Source: Herbaspirillum sp. DW155
GTDB taxonomy: Bacteria; Pseudomonadota; Gammaproteobacteria; Burkholderiales; Burkholderiaceae_D
Length of the DNA stretch: 64,000 bases
Reading direction: 5' to 3'
Assembly: GCF_037076565.1 (NCBI RefSeq)
Contig: NZ_AP029028.1
Location: 3,348,001 to 3,412,000, forward strand
Below the pieces are notes generated by a model that was not told where the DNA came from, searched no databases, and was given only the letters and a program-made list of their open reading frames with translations. Position numbers and translations under genes: made by a program. This document shows, piece after piece, positions 1 through 8,560 of this stretch (positions are counted from its first letter, which is position 1; the number at the start of each line of letters is the position of its first letter).

Positions 1-60
1 GTCGGTAAAAAGTTTCGCTCAATGCCGGTTCTCTCAGGAATCGGTATTGATGTCCTTTAA
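1..60 (+). CDS. possible 3' end of an upstream gene (partial)
   Basis: One plus-strand frame is open from the first base to a TAA at 58-60, giving about 19 residues that end in GIDVL. It would be the tail of a gene beginning outside the window, ending eight bases before the first pilin gene. Nothing in the short tail is recognisable, and an open frame of this length can occur by chance. If real it would most likely be another member of the pilus operon. Confidence 0.25.
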   Translation, partial: VGKKFRSMPVLSGIGIDVL

Positions 61-68
61 GGATTCCG

Positions 69-710
69 ATGAGAAAAATCCAGTCCGGCTACACGCTCGT
101 AGAGCTCTCCGTCGCACTGGCCTTGGCCGGCACGATCGTGCTGGCCAGCGTCGCGGGCACGATGTCGCTGATCGATCAGCAGCGCGTCAACGACTTCGCC
201 GTGCAGAATGCTGATGCCATCAAGCGTATCAACGATGTTTATGCCCAGCTGTCCAACTATAACGGTCTGTCTCTGAGACAAGCGGTGTCCTTCGGGGCTT
301 TCCGCCAGTTCATCATCAACAACGCCGGCACCGACAACGTGACCGTGACCCATCCCTTCGGCGGCGCCATCGGTGTGGCTCCGATCAACAACGGCGGGTT
401 CATGGCCTGGGGGCTGTATCTCAACGCGGTCCCTGCAAAGTATTGCAGCGACCTGTTGTTCCAGGCCGAGCCGCTATCGGATGCGCTGGTGGTCTTTCCT
501 GACGGGATGGCCAACCCTGTGGGCTGGGCACCCAGCCTCGGCATCAACACCGCCCTTCCCGCGATCATCGTCACCGCAGGCTTTGGCGGCAGCGCCCCGA
601 TCTTCGCCAAGAACCTGAACACCGATCTTGCTCCCAATACGCTGGGGCAGGCATGCAATGCCGTCGGCAACAACTTTGGTGTACTGCTAGTGAGATCCAA
701 ACTACGATGA
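69..710 (+). CDS. type IV prepilin-like protein (first of two)
   Basis: A 213-residue protein with a short prepilin leader: a basic seven-residue start ending in Gly, then YTLVELSVALALAG, a hydrophobic helix with Glu at mature position 5. This is the class III signal cut and methylated by a prepilin peptidase, which is encoded at 11717. The C-terminal region is variable in character and has two cysteines (near residues 122 and 198) that could form the usual pilin disulfide loop. An AAGGA ribosome site lies just upstream of the ATG. The stop overlaps the next prepilin start in ATGA, so translation is probably coupled. It could be the major pilin or a minor one; the R64 major pilin PilS has the same general form. 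Confidence 0.8.
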   Translation: MRKIQSGYTLVELSVALALAGTIVLASVAGTMSLIDQQRVNDFAVQNADAIKRINDVYAQLSNYNGLSLRQAVSFGAFRQFIINNAGTDNVTVTHPFGGAIGVAPINNGGFMAWGLYLNAVPAKYCSDLLFQAEPLSDALVVFPDGMANPVGWAPSLGINTALPAIIVTAGFGGSAPIFAKNLNTDLAPNTLGQACNAVGNNFGVLLVRSKLR

Positions 711-1423
711 AACGCCTCACCTTACCTCTGCGCCGCAGCGCCAAATACCTTGATGGCCGCCCAGGCGAGGCCCCCATGCAGGGGCTGCACCAGCGTGGTT
801 TCACGCTGGTGGAGTTATCCGTTTCGATGGCCATTGCCGCCATTCTGGTGTTGTCCTCGCTGGTGGTGCTACGCCAGCAACTCGATCAAGCCCTGGTGAG
901 TTCGTCTTCCTTTTTTTTACAGCAGACGATGGTGTCCCTGCAGGATTTTTTTGTAGGCGACAACAACAGCGCTCCCATCAACAACAATGTGCTGACCAAT
1001 AGCGATGCCGTAGCTCGGGCATACGTCAGCACCGACACCGACGGCAATCTCCAGATTACCAATAGCTGGGGCGGCCGGCTGTTCCTTGACCCGCTCATCA
1101 CCGGGCAAAACAGCGATTGGGTATTACAGGTTTCAGGTCTGCCCATGCGTCTGTGCGCCGACATCGTGCAGAACCTGGAATCGAGCCTCAATGCCGCCTC
1201 CCTGCGTCATACCCTGGCCGGCGCGGCCGCCGCCGACACCCAACGTGTCAGCAACGCGGTCGCACTCAATACGGACAATCTGCTCGGCGCAGCGCAACCC
1301 AATGTGCAAGTGCTGAAGAACTCTCCTTATACCCCCATCAACCCCTTGGCCCTGCGCAACCTGTGCGAAACCAGGCAGCCTTATTTCAACCTTTTCCTCG
1401 CGGGCAAAAAGCATGCGCTGTGA
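707..1423 (+). CDS. type IV prepilin-like protein (second, long leader)
   Basis: The start was set at 707, where ATG overlaps the previous stop (ATGA); a longer frame from 653 would run into the upstream pilin gene. The 238-residue product has a leader of about 31 residues ending in QRG, then FTLVELSVSMAIAAILV with Glu at mature position 5. Long leaders are typical of type IVb pilins, whereas the preceding pilin has a short one. Cysteines occur near residues 149 and 218. The pair of adjacent prepilin genes at the head of the pil operon suggests a major/minor pilin pair or a pseudopilin initiating complex; sequence alone does not say which is major. Confidence 0.8.
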   Translation: MKRLTLPLRRSAKYLDGRPGEAPMQGLHQRGFTLVELSVSMAIAAILVLSSLVVLRQQLDQALVSSSSFFLQQTMVSLQDFFVGDNNSAPINNNVLTNSDAVARAYVSTDTDGNLQITNSWGGRLFLDPLITGQNSDWVLQVSGLPMRLCADIVQNLESSLNAASLRHTLAGAAAADTQRVSNAVALNTDNLLGAAQPNVQVLKNSPYTPINPLALRNLCETRQPYFNLFLAGKKHAL

Positions 1424-1438
1424 AGAAATCATCCAATT

Positions 1439-1963
1439 ATGAAAATGCTCTCATCTCCCCTTGCGCCATCTGACCGTTCTGCCAGCCGCCCGCGTCACTG
1501 GCTAGGCGCCCTCGCGCTGATGGCTGTGTGTCTACCCGCCCTGGCCCAAGAGGCGGCCGGGCAAGCTCCTGACGCGCCGGCGGCAACCGGCGCCCTCGCC
1601 CGTGCCTCGGTCTGGCTGCCCAATGGCACCCCGGTCACGCCCGATCTGTCCGATGGCATCAGCATCTCCGCGCTGGGCCCGCAGCCTGATCCGGGCGTGC
1701 AGCAATGGCAGGTGCGGCGCGCTGACGTATCGGTGCGCCGCATGTTGCAGCGCTGGGGCCACGAGGCCGGCTGGCAACTGTTATGGGATGCCCCCCGCGA
1801 TTTCCCCATCGAGACCGAACTGCAGTTGTCGGGCCGTATCGAGCAGGTCGTCAGCGCCGTGGTGGAGTCGCTGGCCGTGACCGACCATCCGGTGCAGGCC
1901 CGCATCAATAGCGAGCTGCGCATCATCCGCATCGGCAGCTATCTGGAAAGCAAGGCCCGCTAA
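1439..1963 (+). CDS. TcpQ/PilL-like pilus assembly protein
   Basis: A 174-residue exported protein with an N-terminal signal segment (hydrophobic stretch around residues 20-36, ending ALAQ). The C-terminal half (about residues 85-170) has the pattern of the toxin-coregulated pilus biosynthesis protein Q domain: WQVRRADVSVRRMLQRW, then GWQLLWD and a short beta-rich tail. Such domains (TcpQ, PilL C-terminus) occur next to type IVb secretins and are thought to help the secretin reach or fit the outer membrane. Its place directly before the secretin gene supports this. It is much shorter than plasmid PilL and may correspond only to that protein's C-terminal part. Confidence 0.65.
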   Translation: MKMLSSPLAPSDRSASRPRHWLGALALMAVCLPALAQEAAGQAPDAPAATGALARASVWLPNGTPVTPDLSDGISISALGPQPDPGVQQWQVRRADVSVRRMLQRWGHEAGWQLLWDAPRDFPIETELQLSGRIEQVVSAVVESLAVTDHPVQARINSELRIIRIGSYLESKAR

Positions 1964-1981
1964 GGGCCATCGAGGTAACTT

Positions 1982-3712
1982 ATGAATATCGAACACATCA
2001 TCCCCCCTCTGAGCGCGTTACGTCTGCCAGCCATCTCGCCTGTCGCGCTGCCCTCCTTACCGTCCTTACGCCAGCGCACGCTTGCCTGCCTGGTGAGCGC
2101 CACGGTCCTGTGCAGCGGATGCAGTACCTGGGAACGGGCCGACCGGACACTGGACGACACCATCAAGCGCACCGAAACCTCCCGTGGCGAACTGACCTCG
2201 CCGCAACCCCGACCTGCCTATGCGGTCAAGGACAAGCGCCTCATCATCGCCACCCGATCCATACCGCTGTCGCGCGAGGCGGCCCTGCCGGAGGCGATGC
2301 GCCAGGTAGCCTTCCGCTTCCCCGGACGATATTCCCTGGCCACCATCGTCGAACGGATCGCCAGCGAGACCGGCGTGCCCATGCTGCTCACACCGGACGC
2401 CCTGATGCCGGCTGCACGCTTCACCGTCGGCGCCAGCGCTGGCGCGACAGCCGCAACCGTGGGGGCACCGCCGGGCGCTAGCCCACAGGGCGGCGCAGGC
2501 GAGAAAAGTGCATTTGGCGAAAAGGGCCTGAGCGACCTGAGCTTCAGCAACCAGGCCTACGGCAATACCTATGAACTCAATTACGCGGGAACGTTTGCCG
2601 GTCTGCTGGACTACGTGGCCGTGCGCGCCGGCCTGCAGTGGAAATACGAGGATGACCGCATCCTCTTCTATCGCGTCAGCACGCGCACCTTCTTCGTCAA
2701 GACCCTGAGCACCTCCTTCAAGTACACCGCCAATCTGTCGGCTTCCGTCGATGGCGGCAGCGGCGGTGGCGGGGGCGGCGGAAGTGGTGGTGGCAGCGGC
2801 GGGGGCGGCGGAGGCGGCGGATCGGCCAGTCTGGATTTCGAGTCCGACTTTTGGGGCGGCATCGAAAAAACCCTGAGTGCGCTGGTCTCCGGTGGCGGCA
2901 AGTTCTCGGTCGATTCCAAATCGGGCGTGGTCACGGTGACCGATGCCGCCGAGGCGATGAAGGGCGTGGAAAATTACATCGAACAGGTCAACAAGTCGCT
3001 GCTGCGCCAGGTCAGCCTGGAGATCCAGGTGTTGTCGGTGCAGCTGAACGATGAATTCTCGGCCGGCATCGACTGGAACGTGGTGCGCAACAATTTCAGA
3101 TCCTCCACCCCTGACGCCCTATTGCCCAGCCAGTCCGGCAGCCCCTTTACGATCGGCTACCAGAACGGCAATGGCAACGCCGCGCTGATCAAGCTGCTCA
3201 AGACCTTCGGCCGGGTCTCGACCACCTATTCCGGTGTGGCCGTGACTTCCAACCGGGTGTCGGTTCCCTTGCAGGTGATCAACCAGCAGGCCTATCTGAA
3301 GCAGACCCAGGCGGCGGTAGTCAGCGGCGCGCTGGTGGGTGCGGTCAACACGACCGGTCCCAGTCTGACGCCGGGGCAGATCAACACCGGCATGTCCCTG
3401 GCCTTCCTGCCGGTGGTGCTCGATTCCAATCAGGTGCTGCTGCAGACCTACATCAACATTTCCAGCCTCAAGGGTCTGCCCTCCTTCAGCTCGTCCGGAC
3501 AAACCATCCAATTGCCCAACATCAACGCCTTCACCGTGGGCCAACGCATGGTCGTGCCCTCCGGCGAAACGCTGGTCATGCTCGGGTATGACCAGAACCA
3601 GGCCAATTCCAGCAACGCCGGCAGCGTCGATGGCCTGGCGGCCAGCAAGACCGCGTCCAATATCCGGCAATCCTTCGTGATCCTGATTACCCCACGGCTG
3701 ACCGATGTTTAA
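1982..3712 (+). CDS. pilN: type IVb pilus secretin, PilN family lipoprotein
   Basis: A 576-residue outer-membrane secretin, the channel through which the pilus leaves the cell. A lipobox-like LCSGC places the lipidated Cys at residue 47, after an unusually long leader. Residues about 200-255 resemble the N-terminal secretin subdomains. The C-terminal third has the secretin core: repeated beta strands, a VPSGETLVMLGYDQ segment and the terminal FVILITPRLTDV. Residues 258-281 are almost pure Gly/Ser and sit between the N-domains and the rest. The gene overlaps the next one by eight bases. Lipoprotein secretins of this type (PilN of R64, BfpB, TcpC) are typical of type IVb pili. Confidence 0.88.
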   Translation: MNIEHIIPPLSALRLPAISPVALPSLPSLRQRTLACLVSATVLCSGCSTWERADRTLDDTIKRTETSRGELTSPQPRPAYAVKDKRLIIATRSIPLSREAALPEAMRQVAFRFPGRYSLATIVERIASETGVPMLLTPDALMPAARFTVGASAGATAATVGAPPGASPQGGAGEKSAFGEKGLSDLSFSNQAYGNTYELNYAGTFAGLLDYVAVRAGLQWKYEDDRILFYRVSTRTFFVKTLSTSFKYTANLSASVDGGSGGGGGGGSGGGSGGGGGGGGSASLDFESDFWGGIEKTLSALVSGGGKFSVDSKSGVVTVTDAAEAMKGVENYIEQVNKSLLRQVSLEIQVLSVQLNDEFSAGIDWNVVRNNFRSSTPDALLPSQSGSPFTIGYQNGNGNAALIKLLKTFGRVSTTYSGVAVTSNRVSVPLQVINQQAYLKQTQAAVVSGALVGAVNTTGPSLTPGQINTGMSLAFLPVVLDSNQVLLQTYINISSLKGLPSFSSSGQTIQLPNINAFTVGQRMVVPSGETLVMLGYDQNQANSSNAGSVDGLAASKTASNIRQSFVILITPRLTDV

Positions 3713-5081
3713 GACACTCCTCAACAAGAAACCGGCCAGGAAAGCAGCCCCGGTGCCGCGGGTCGATCACAGCCGCATCTTCCAGAAGGAGCAGCTGGCC
3801 ATTGCGGCGGGTCTGCGCTGGGTGCCGCTGAGCCGGGGCGAGAAGCACAAGCTCTTCACCCAGGCGCGGACCGAGGGCGAGCGCAGCTACTGCATCACCC
3901 CCGACGGTACGCAGATCGGATTTTTCGCGTCCACGCCCCGCGGTCACGGCAAGGGACGCGGCGCATTGGCCTCGCTGGCGCTCCTGCTGAGCAAGAACTG
4001 TTCGCTCGGCGGCGAAGAACTCTTCGCCTTCCATATCGACGCCGAACGCAGCTGCCTGATCGCCCTGCGCGACGGACAGCCGGTGCCAGGCTTCGATGTC
4101 ATCGGCAGTACCGAGCTGGTGGCCGAGCGGCTGCATACCTTCCTGCAGCTGGCCGATGCAAAGTCGGTACGGCGGCTGGGCGCGGTCGATCTGCTGGGCA
4201 ATGCGGAAGAGATCGATTGGGACCTGGTGCTGGAGGAAGCCGATGCCAAGGTGCGCCTGAAGAAGATCCCCGACATCAGGCAGATCCTCACCGTCATGGC
4301 GCTCTCGGCGGTGCTGGTGGGAGCCGTCGCCGGTGCGGTCACCTACAAGCTGGCGCGGGACCGCAAGATCGCCGAAGAGCAGGCCCGTATCGCCAACGAT
4401 CCCAACATCGTCTACGACGGCAAGATCGACGACGCTCTTGCCTCCGTCACCGGCACCGGGCAAACCACGCTGCAGCAGATGATCGCCGGCCTGCGGCAGA
4501 TTCCGTTGCAGATCAACGGCTGGCGGCTGAACAAGGTGGAGTGCACCCCGGCCCTGTGCAATGCCACGTGGCGGCGCAGCTACGGCAACTTCGCCGAGTT
4601 CGGGCAGGCGCTGCCGGCCTCGGCGCTGGGCAAGCCGGAATACGACGTTTTCAAGCCCGAGGATCTGACCAGCGCCACGCTGGTGACCCAGCATCGCCTG
4701 CACGACGAGCGAGCGGCCACACCCGCTTCGACAACACCGCCGCCCAAACTGATGCGCTCGACGCTGCCGCTGCGCAGCGCCGTGTCCACCAAGTTCTTCA
4801 GCATCCTGCAGGACCTGTCGATGGTGGACATCAAGATCAAGGTAGAGCCAGCGCAACTGTTTGCCGGACAAAGCGATGTCAACCAGCTGGTGCGCCCGGT
4901 GGTCAACGCTGTCTGGACCATCGAGGGGCCGCTGTGGACCCTGCATGCCATCGCACTGGAAAACTATGTGGCCGTCGATACCTTCACCGTCGATTTCGAC
5001 GCCGACCAAACGGCCGCGTCCGTAGAAAAGACCCGTTTCAAGCTCTCAGGAAAATATTATGCAAAAGGAAAAGACTTCTGA
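3705..5081 (+). CDS. pilO: type 4b pilus protein PilO2-like
   Basis: A 458-residue bitopic inner-membrane protein. About 190 cytoplasmic residues precede a single hydrophobic segment near residues 191-213 (VMALSAVLVGAVAGAV), followed by a large periplasmic region with a short coiled stretch (RKIAEEQARIAN). The size, topology and position between secretin and PilP match PilO of the R64 system, a scaffold linking the inner-membrane platform to the secretin. Two close cysteines (near residues 283 and 287) could form a small periplasmic disulfide. Start and stop overlap both neighbours, indicating one operon with coupled translation. Family assignment rests on context and topology more than on a sharp motif. 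Confidence 0.78.
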   Translation: MFKTLLNKKPARKAAPVPRVDHSRIFQKEQLAIAAGLRWVPLSRGEKHKLFTQARTEGERSYCITPDGTQIGFFASTPRGHGKGRGALASLALLLSKNCSLGGEELFAFHIDAERSCLIALRDGQPVPGFDVIGSTELVAERLHTFLQLADAKSVRRLGAVDLLGNAEEIDWDLVLEEADAKVRLKKIPDIRQILTVMALSAVLVGAVAGAVTYKLARDRKIAEEQARIANDPNIVYDGKIDDALASVTGTGQTTLQQMIAGLRQIPLQINGWRLNKVECTPALCNATWRRSYGNFAEFGQALPASALGKPEYDVFKPEDLTSATLVTQHRLHDERAATPASTTPPPKLMRSTLPLRSAVSTKFFSILQDLSMVDIKIKVEPAQLFAGQSDVNQLVRPVVNAVWTIEGPLWTLHAIALENYVAVDTFTVDFDADQTAASVEKTRFKLSGKYYAKGKDF

Positions 5082-5778
5082 ATGGACGTCGATGGCGGCG
5101 TCGATGGCCGCACCGATGATCGCCCTGACCGCGCTGCTGTTGGGCGCGCTGCCGAGCGCCCGCGCGGAAGACGCCAGCACGCCGGCCGTCACGGCCGATA
5201 GCCTGAAGCCCAACGCTACCGTGGGCGACATGATCAGGCTTGCCAAGCAGGCCGGCGAGCGGGAATTCGCCGCCAAACTCAATCCGGCCAGGAACAATGC
5301 CGGCAAGGACAGCACTGCGGCCGCTGCGCCGGTGATGGAGAAGAATCCGGTACTGCTGGCCCTGTATGGAACCGACCGCAATTACAAGGCCGAACTCGAC
5401 GTCAACGGCCAGTCGCGCGTGGTGACGGTGCCCGGCCCGCTGCAGAAGATGGGGCCGTGGAAACACATCGCGCTGCTGGAAGAAGGTGTGCTCCTGAGCA
5501 AGCAGCCGCCGGAAAACAGCCCGCCTGCCCGCACCCGGGCGGGAAGCACGAGTCAAGGCAGCACGCTACTGGCATGCCAGCAAAAGGAGACTTGCCTGTT
5601 CCTGTCCGTACCCAAGGGCGGGGGTGATTCGCGCTCGCTGGCCGCCCCGGATGCCCAGGCCCGTCTGCTGGCCAGCCAGTTGCCGGGCGGCGCCCGCGCG
5701 CTGGAATTCGGCGGCAAGCCTCAGCCCTCGGGTGATCGCATCAATCCTGGCAACGCGGCAGCCGCGTCACGCAAATGA
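5059..5778 (+). CDS. pilP: type IV pilus biogenesis protein PilP
   Basis: A 239-residue exported protein: an N-terminal hydrophobic signal (MIALTALLLGALPSARAED) after a roughly 20-residue leader, then a low-complexity Ala/Pro-rich periplasmic part. Residues about 80-140 read NPVLLALYGTDRNYKAELDV followed by a short beta-rich segment, the usual pattern of the PilP proteins of type IVb pili that join the PilO layer to the secretin. The reading frame overlaps pilO by 23 bases and the ATPase gene by four bases (ATGA). Confidence 0.78.
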   Translation: MQKEKTSEWTSMAASMAAPMIALTALLLGALPSARAEDASTPAVTADSLKPNATVGDMIRLAKQAGEREFAAKLNPARNNAGKDSTAAAAPVMEKNPVLLALYGTDRNYKAELDVNGQSRVVTVPGPLQKMGPWKHIALLEEGVLLSKQPPENSPPARTRAGSTSQGSTLLACQQKETCLFLSVPKGGGDSRSLAAPDAQARLLASQLPGGARALEFGGKPQPSGDRINPGNAAAASRK

Positions 5779-7475
5779 ATGCCATCAGCAACCTCCTCAG
5801 AAAAACCCAGTCCCCCGGACTGGAAATGGTGCATCTGCGGCGTGCCGAAGATCTGCCCCAGTTCCGTGACGTACTGGAGATGTGGCCGGCAGAAAAAAAC
5901 CGCAGCGTCAATCGCGAGCGCATCGCCGTGCTGAGCATAGAGGAGGATGTGATTGCGGTAGTGGCGACCAGGGGGGTGAACCTGTCTGCGGACTGGTTCC
6001 ATATCCTCGACAACTTCAAGCGCAAAGACAGGATGCCGCGCATGTTCTTTACGGCCGAACCTATCGTCTTCGAGATCCTCGAATATCACGTCGCCGCCAC
6101 GCATGAAGATGCCGCTACCAAGGCGGTATCGGGCATCGACCTGATCATCGCTGAATCCAAGCCGCTGAATTACTTCGCCGACATGGTTGGGCGCACCATC
6201 GAGATCGGCGCCAGCGATGCCCATCTCGAAGTGCGCGGCGACCATGCCCTGCTCAATGCCCGCGTGGGTGGGGTGATGCGCCGCATCGGCAACTACCCGG
6301 CGCAGATCGTTATCGATGCCGTCAGCGCGGCCTTTACCGTGCTGGCCGAGGAATTGTCACGCTCGGATGCCGCCTTCAATGCCCGCCTGCCGCAACAGGC
6401 CATGATCCCGATCCGCGACAAGGACAAGGACTACACGCTGCGCTACCAGAGCCACCCTGCGGTGGGCGGTTTCGATGTGGTCTTGCGTATTCTGCGTTCC
6501 AGCGCCAGCTCCTCCACCAAGGTCAAGAGCCTGTCGGAACTGGGCTACCTGCCCACCCAGGTAGAGCAGCTGGAACTGGCCATGCAGGCCGCCTGGGGTG
6601 GCGTGTTCGTGGCCGGCGTGACCGGCTCGGGCAAGACCACCACGCTCAATTCCATGCTCTCGATGATGGCGGCCGGCGGTGAGCGCAAGATCATCTCCAT
6701 CGAAGACCCGGTCGAATATATCGTGCCTGGCGTGACCCATCTGTCGGTGCAACGGACCAACGAGGTCGGCACCGAGAACCCCTTCCTCAACGCCATGCGC
6801 GCCTTCCTGCGGCTGGACCCGGATATCGGCATGTTCGGCGAAGTGCGCGACCCGCTCTCGGGCGAGATCGCTCAGGCCGCCATCGAAACCGGCCACAAAA
6901 TCTTCACCACCGTGCACGCCACTTCAGCGCTGGGCATCGTCTCGCGCCTGACCTCCAAGATGGTGGGACTGGACCGGCACGCCGTCTGCAATCCGGAATT
7001 CCTGTCCATCCTGGTCTATCAGGCGCTGCTGCCCCAGAACTGCCCGCATTGCAAGATGCCCGCCCGATTGCGCCTGCCTGCCGAGGAGCTGGCCGCTTAC
7101 GAAACGCTGTTCGGTCTGAACACCGACAGGATCATGTGCGCCAGCGATGCCGGCTGCGCGCATTGCCGCATCCCCGGCGTGGACTACAGCGCGCTGGCAC
7201 ATGCCGGCACCAGCGGTGTCTGCGTGGCCGCCGAGGTGATCACGCCCGACAACGACCTGCTGCGCCTGTTGCTGGCCGGACGTGACCTGGATGCGCGCGA
7301 CCACTACTACTCGACCCGGCTGGCCCCCTTCGACGCGGCCGACATGCGGGGCAAGGCCGCCTGGGGCCATGCGCTTTACAACGTAGCGCAGGGTCTGGTC
7401 GACCCCTATTACTTCAAGAGCATCTTTGGTCATCCCAAGGCCTTCCGTCAGCTCGTACAAAAAGGAACGCCATGA
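5775..7475 (+). CDS. pilQ: pilus assembly ATPase, PilQ/GspE family
   Basis: A 566-residue hexameric motor ATPase that powers pilus extension at the inner membrane. The Walker A loop GVTGSGKTTT is at residues 281-290. It is followed by ISIEDPVEY (Asp box), LDPDIGMFGEVRD (Walker B) and the His-box segment TGHKIFTTVHA, all intact. A cysteine cluster (CPHCK, later CAHC) near residues 415-460 resembles the zinc-binding insertion of GspE/PulE ATPases. The N-terminal 130 residues form the variable adaptor domain. It is the only secretion ATPase in this operon and no separate PilT-type retraction ATPase is present, as in R64-like systems. Confidence 0.9.
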   Translation: MNAISNLLRKTQSPGLEMVHLRRAEDLPQFRDVLEMWPAEKNRSVNRERIAVLSIEEDVIAVVATRGVNLSADWFHILDNFKRKDRMPRMFFTAEPIVFEILEYHVAATHEDAATKAVSGIDLIIAESKPLNYFADMVGRTIEIGASDAHLEVRGDHALLNARVGGVMRRIGNYPAQIVIDAVSAAFTVLAEELSRSDAAFNARLPQQAMIPIRDKDKDYTLRYQSHPAVGGFDVVLRILRSSASSSTKVKSLSELGYLPTQVEQLELAMQAAWGGVFVAGVTGSGKTTTLNSMLSMMAAGGERKIISIEDPVEYIVPGVTHLSVQRTNEVGTENPFLNAMRAFLRLDPDIGMFGEVRDPLSGEIAQAAIETGHKIFTTVHATSALGIVSRLTSKMVGLDRHAVCNPEFLSILVYQALLPQNCPHCKMPARLRLPAEELAAYETLFGLNTDRIMCASDAGCAHCRIPGVDYSALAHAGTSGVCVAAEVITPDNDLLRLLLAGRDLDARDHYYSTRLAPFDAADMRGKAAWGHALYNVAQGLVDPYYFKSIFGHPKAFRQLVQKGTP

Positions 7476-8560
7476 ATTTTTTTAAACGCCTGCAACTGCA
7501 CATGGCCAAGCGCCAACTGCGTGCGCGCCGGGCCGAGTTCTACTTCGACCTGGCGATGTCGCTGGAGGATAGGGTGCCGCTGTTCTCCACCTTCAAGAAG
7601 TATGAGCAGCGCGCCCGCAAGCGCGACCGCGGCATGGCCCTGCTCTATCGCCATATCCTCAAGAACGTCATGAACGGCTCGCTGGCCACCGCCCTGGAGG
7701 GCGTGGCGCCCGCGTCGGAACTGATGATGCTCGATGCCGCCCAGACCGCCGGTGACGCCAGCGTGGCCGAGGGCTTGCGATTCCTGTCGGGGACGGTGGA
7801 AAAGACCGAGCGCATGACCGCCGCCATCAAGGGTGCGGTGATGTATCCGCTGTTCCTGATCATGCTGTTCTACGCCATCTTGCTGGGCTTTTCGTTCTAC
7901 GCCATTCCGGTGCTGGAATCGATCATGCCCGTCAACGAATGGCCTGCTTCGGGCCAGGCGCTGGCCTTGGTGGCTAATGGCGTGCGCCAGTACGGGGTGG
8001 CGATCATCGCCATCAACGTGGTCCTCTTCATCGCCTTCCTGTATTCGCTGGCCCACTGGGCTGGCACCAGCCGACGATTCTTCGACAGGCGCCTGCCCTA
8101 CAGCGTCTATCGCGACTATTCCGGCGCCATGCTGATCGTCTCGCTGGCCTCGCTGATGCGCTCGGGCATTTCGCTGCGCTCGTCTCTGGAACAGGCGGTG
8201 CGCTATTCCACACCGTGGATGCGCTGGCACCTGCGCAGCATCCTCAGAGGCATCAGCTCGGCCAATGCAGAAAACTTTGGCGCCGCCTTCAGCACCGGCG
8301 TGCTCAACCAGGATCTGGAAGACCGCATCATGGACGCCTCCGAGCGCCGCGATCCGGTAGAAGCGTTCGTCAAGATCGGCACCGGCTCCATCGACCGCAT
8401 CGCCACTTCCATTGAAAAATCTTCTTCCCGTCTCAACAGCGTGATGCTCCTGATGTGCGGTGTCGCGCTGGCGTCCATGCTGCTGGGCTTCATGGCCACC
8501 ACGCAGCAGCTTCAAAGTGCTGTGCAAAAGAAAACCCAACAAACTTCGCAGAGGAAATGA
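7472..8560 (+). CDS. pilR: pilus inner-membrane platform protein, PilR/GspF family
   Basis: A 362-residue polytopic membrane protein with the GspF-type layout. An N-terminal cytoplasmic four-helix part is followed by a hydrophobic pair near residues 120-150 (AVMYPLFLIMLFYAILLG), another segment near 170-190, a second cytoplasmic domain, and a final segment near 325-345 (VMLLMCGVALASMLLGFM). Platform proteins of this family couple the ATPase to pilin insertion. The gene overlaps pilQ (ATGA at 7472) and the tip-adhesin gene (ATGATG at 8557). Confidence 0.87.
   Translation: MNFFKRLQLHMAKRQLRARRAEFYFDLAMSLEDRVPLFSTFKKYEQRARKRDRGMALLYRHILKNVMNGSLATALEGVAPASELMMLDAAQTAGDASVAEGLRFLSGTVEKTERMTAAIKGAVMYPLFLIMLFYAILLGFSFYAIPVLESIMPVNEWPASGQALALVANGVRQYGVAIIAINVVLFIAFLYSLAHWAGTSRRFFDRRLPYSVYRDYSGAMLIVSLASLMRSGISLRSSLEQAVRYSTPWMRWHLRSILRGISSANAENFGAAFSTGVLNQDLEDRIMDASERRDPVEAFVKIGTGSIDRIATSIEKSSSRLNSVMLLMCGVALASMLLGFMATTQQLQSAVQKKTQQTSQRK

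Noticed and set aside
3687-5009. 440-codon minus-strand frame opposite pilO
   Set aside because: It is a shadow of GC-rich code; the plus-strand gene has motif, topology and operon support.
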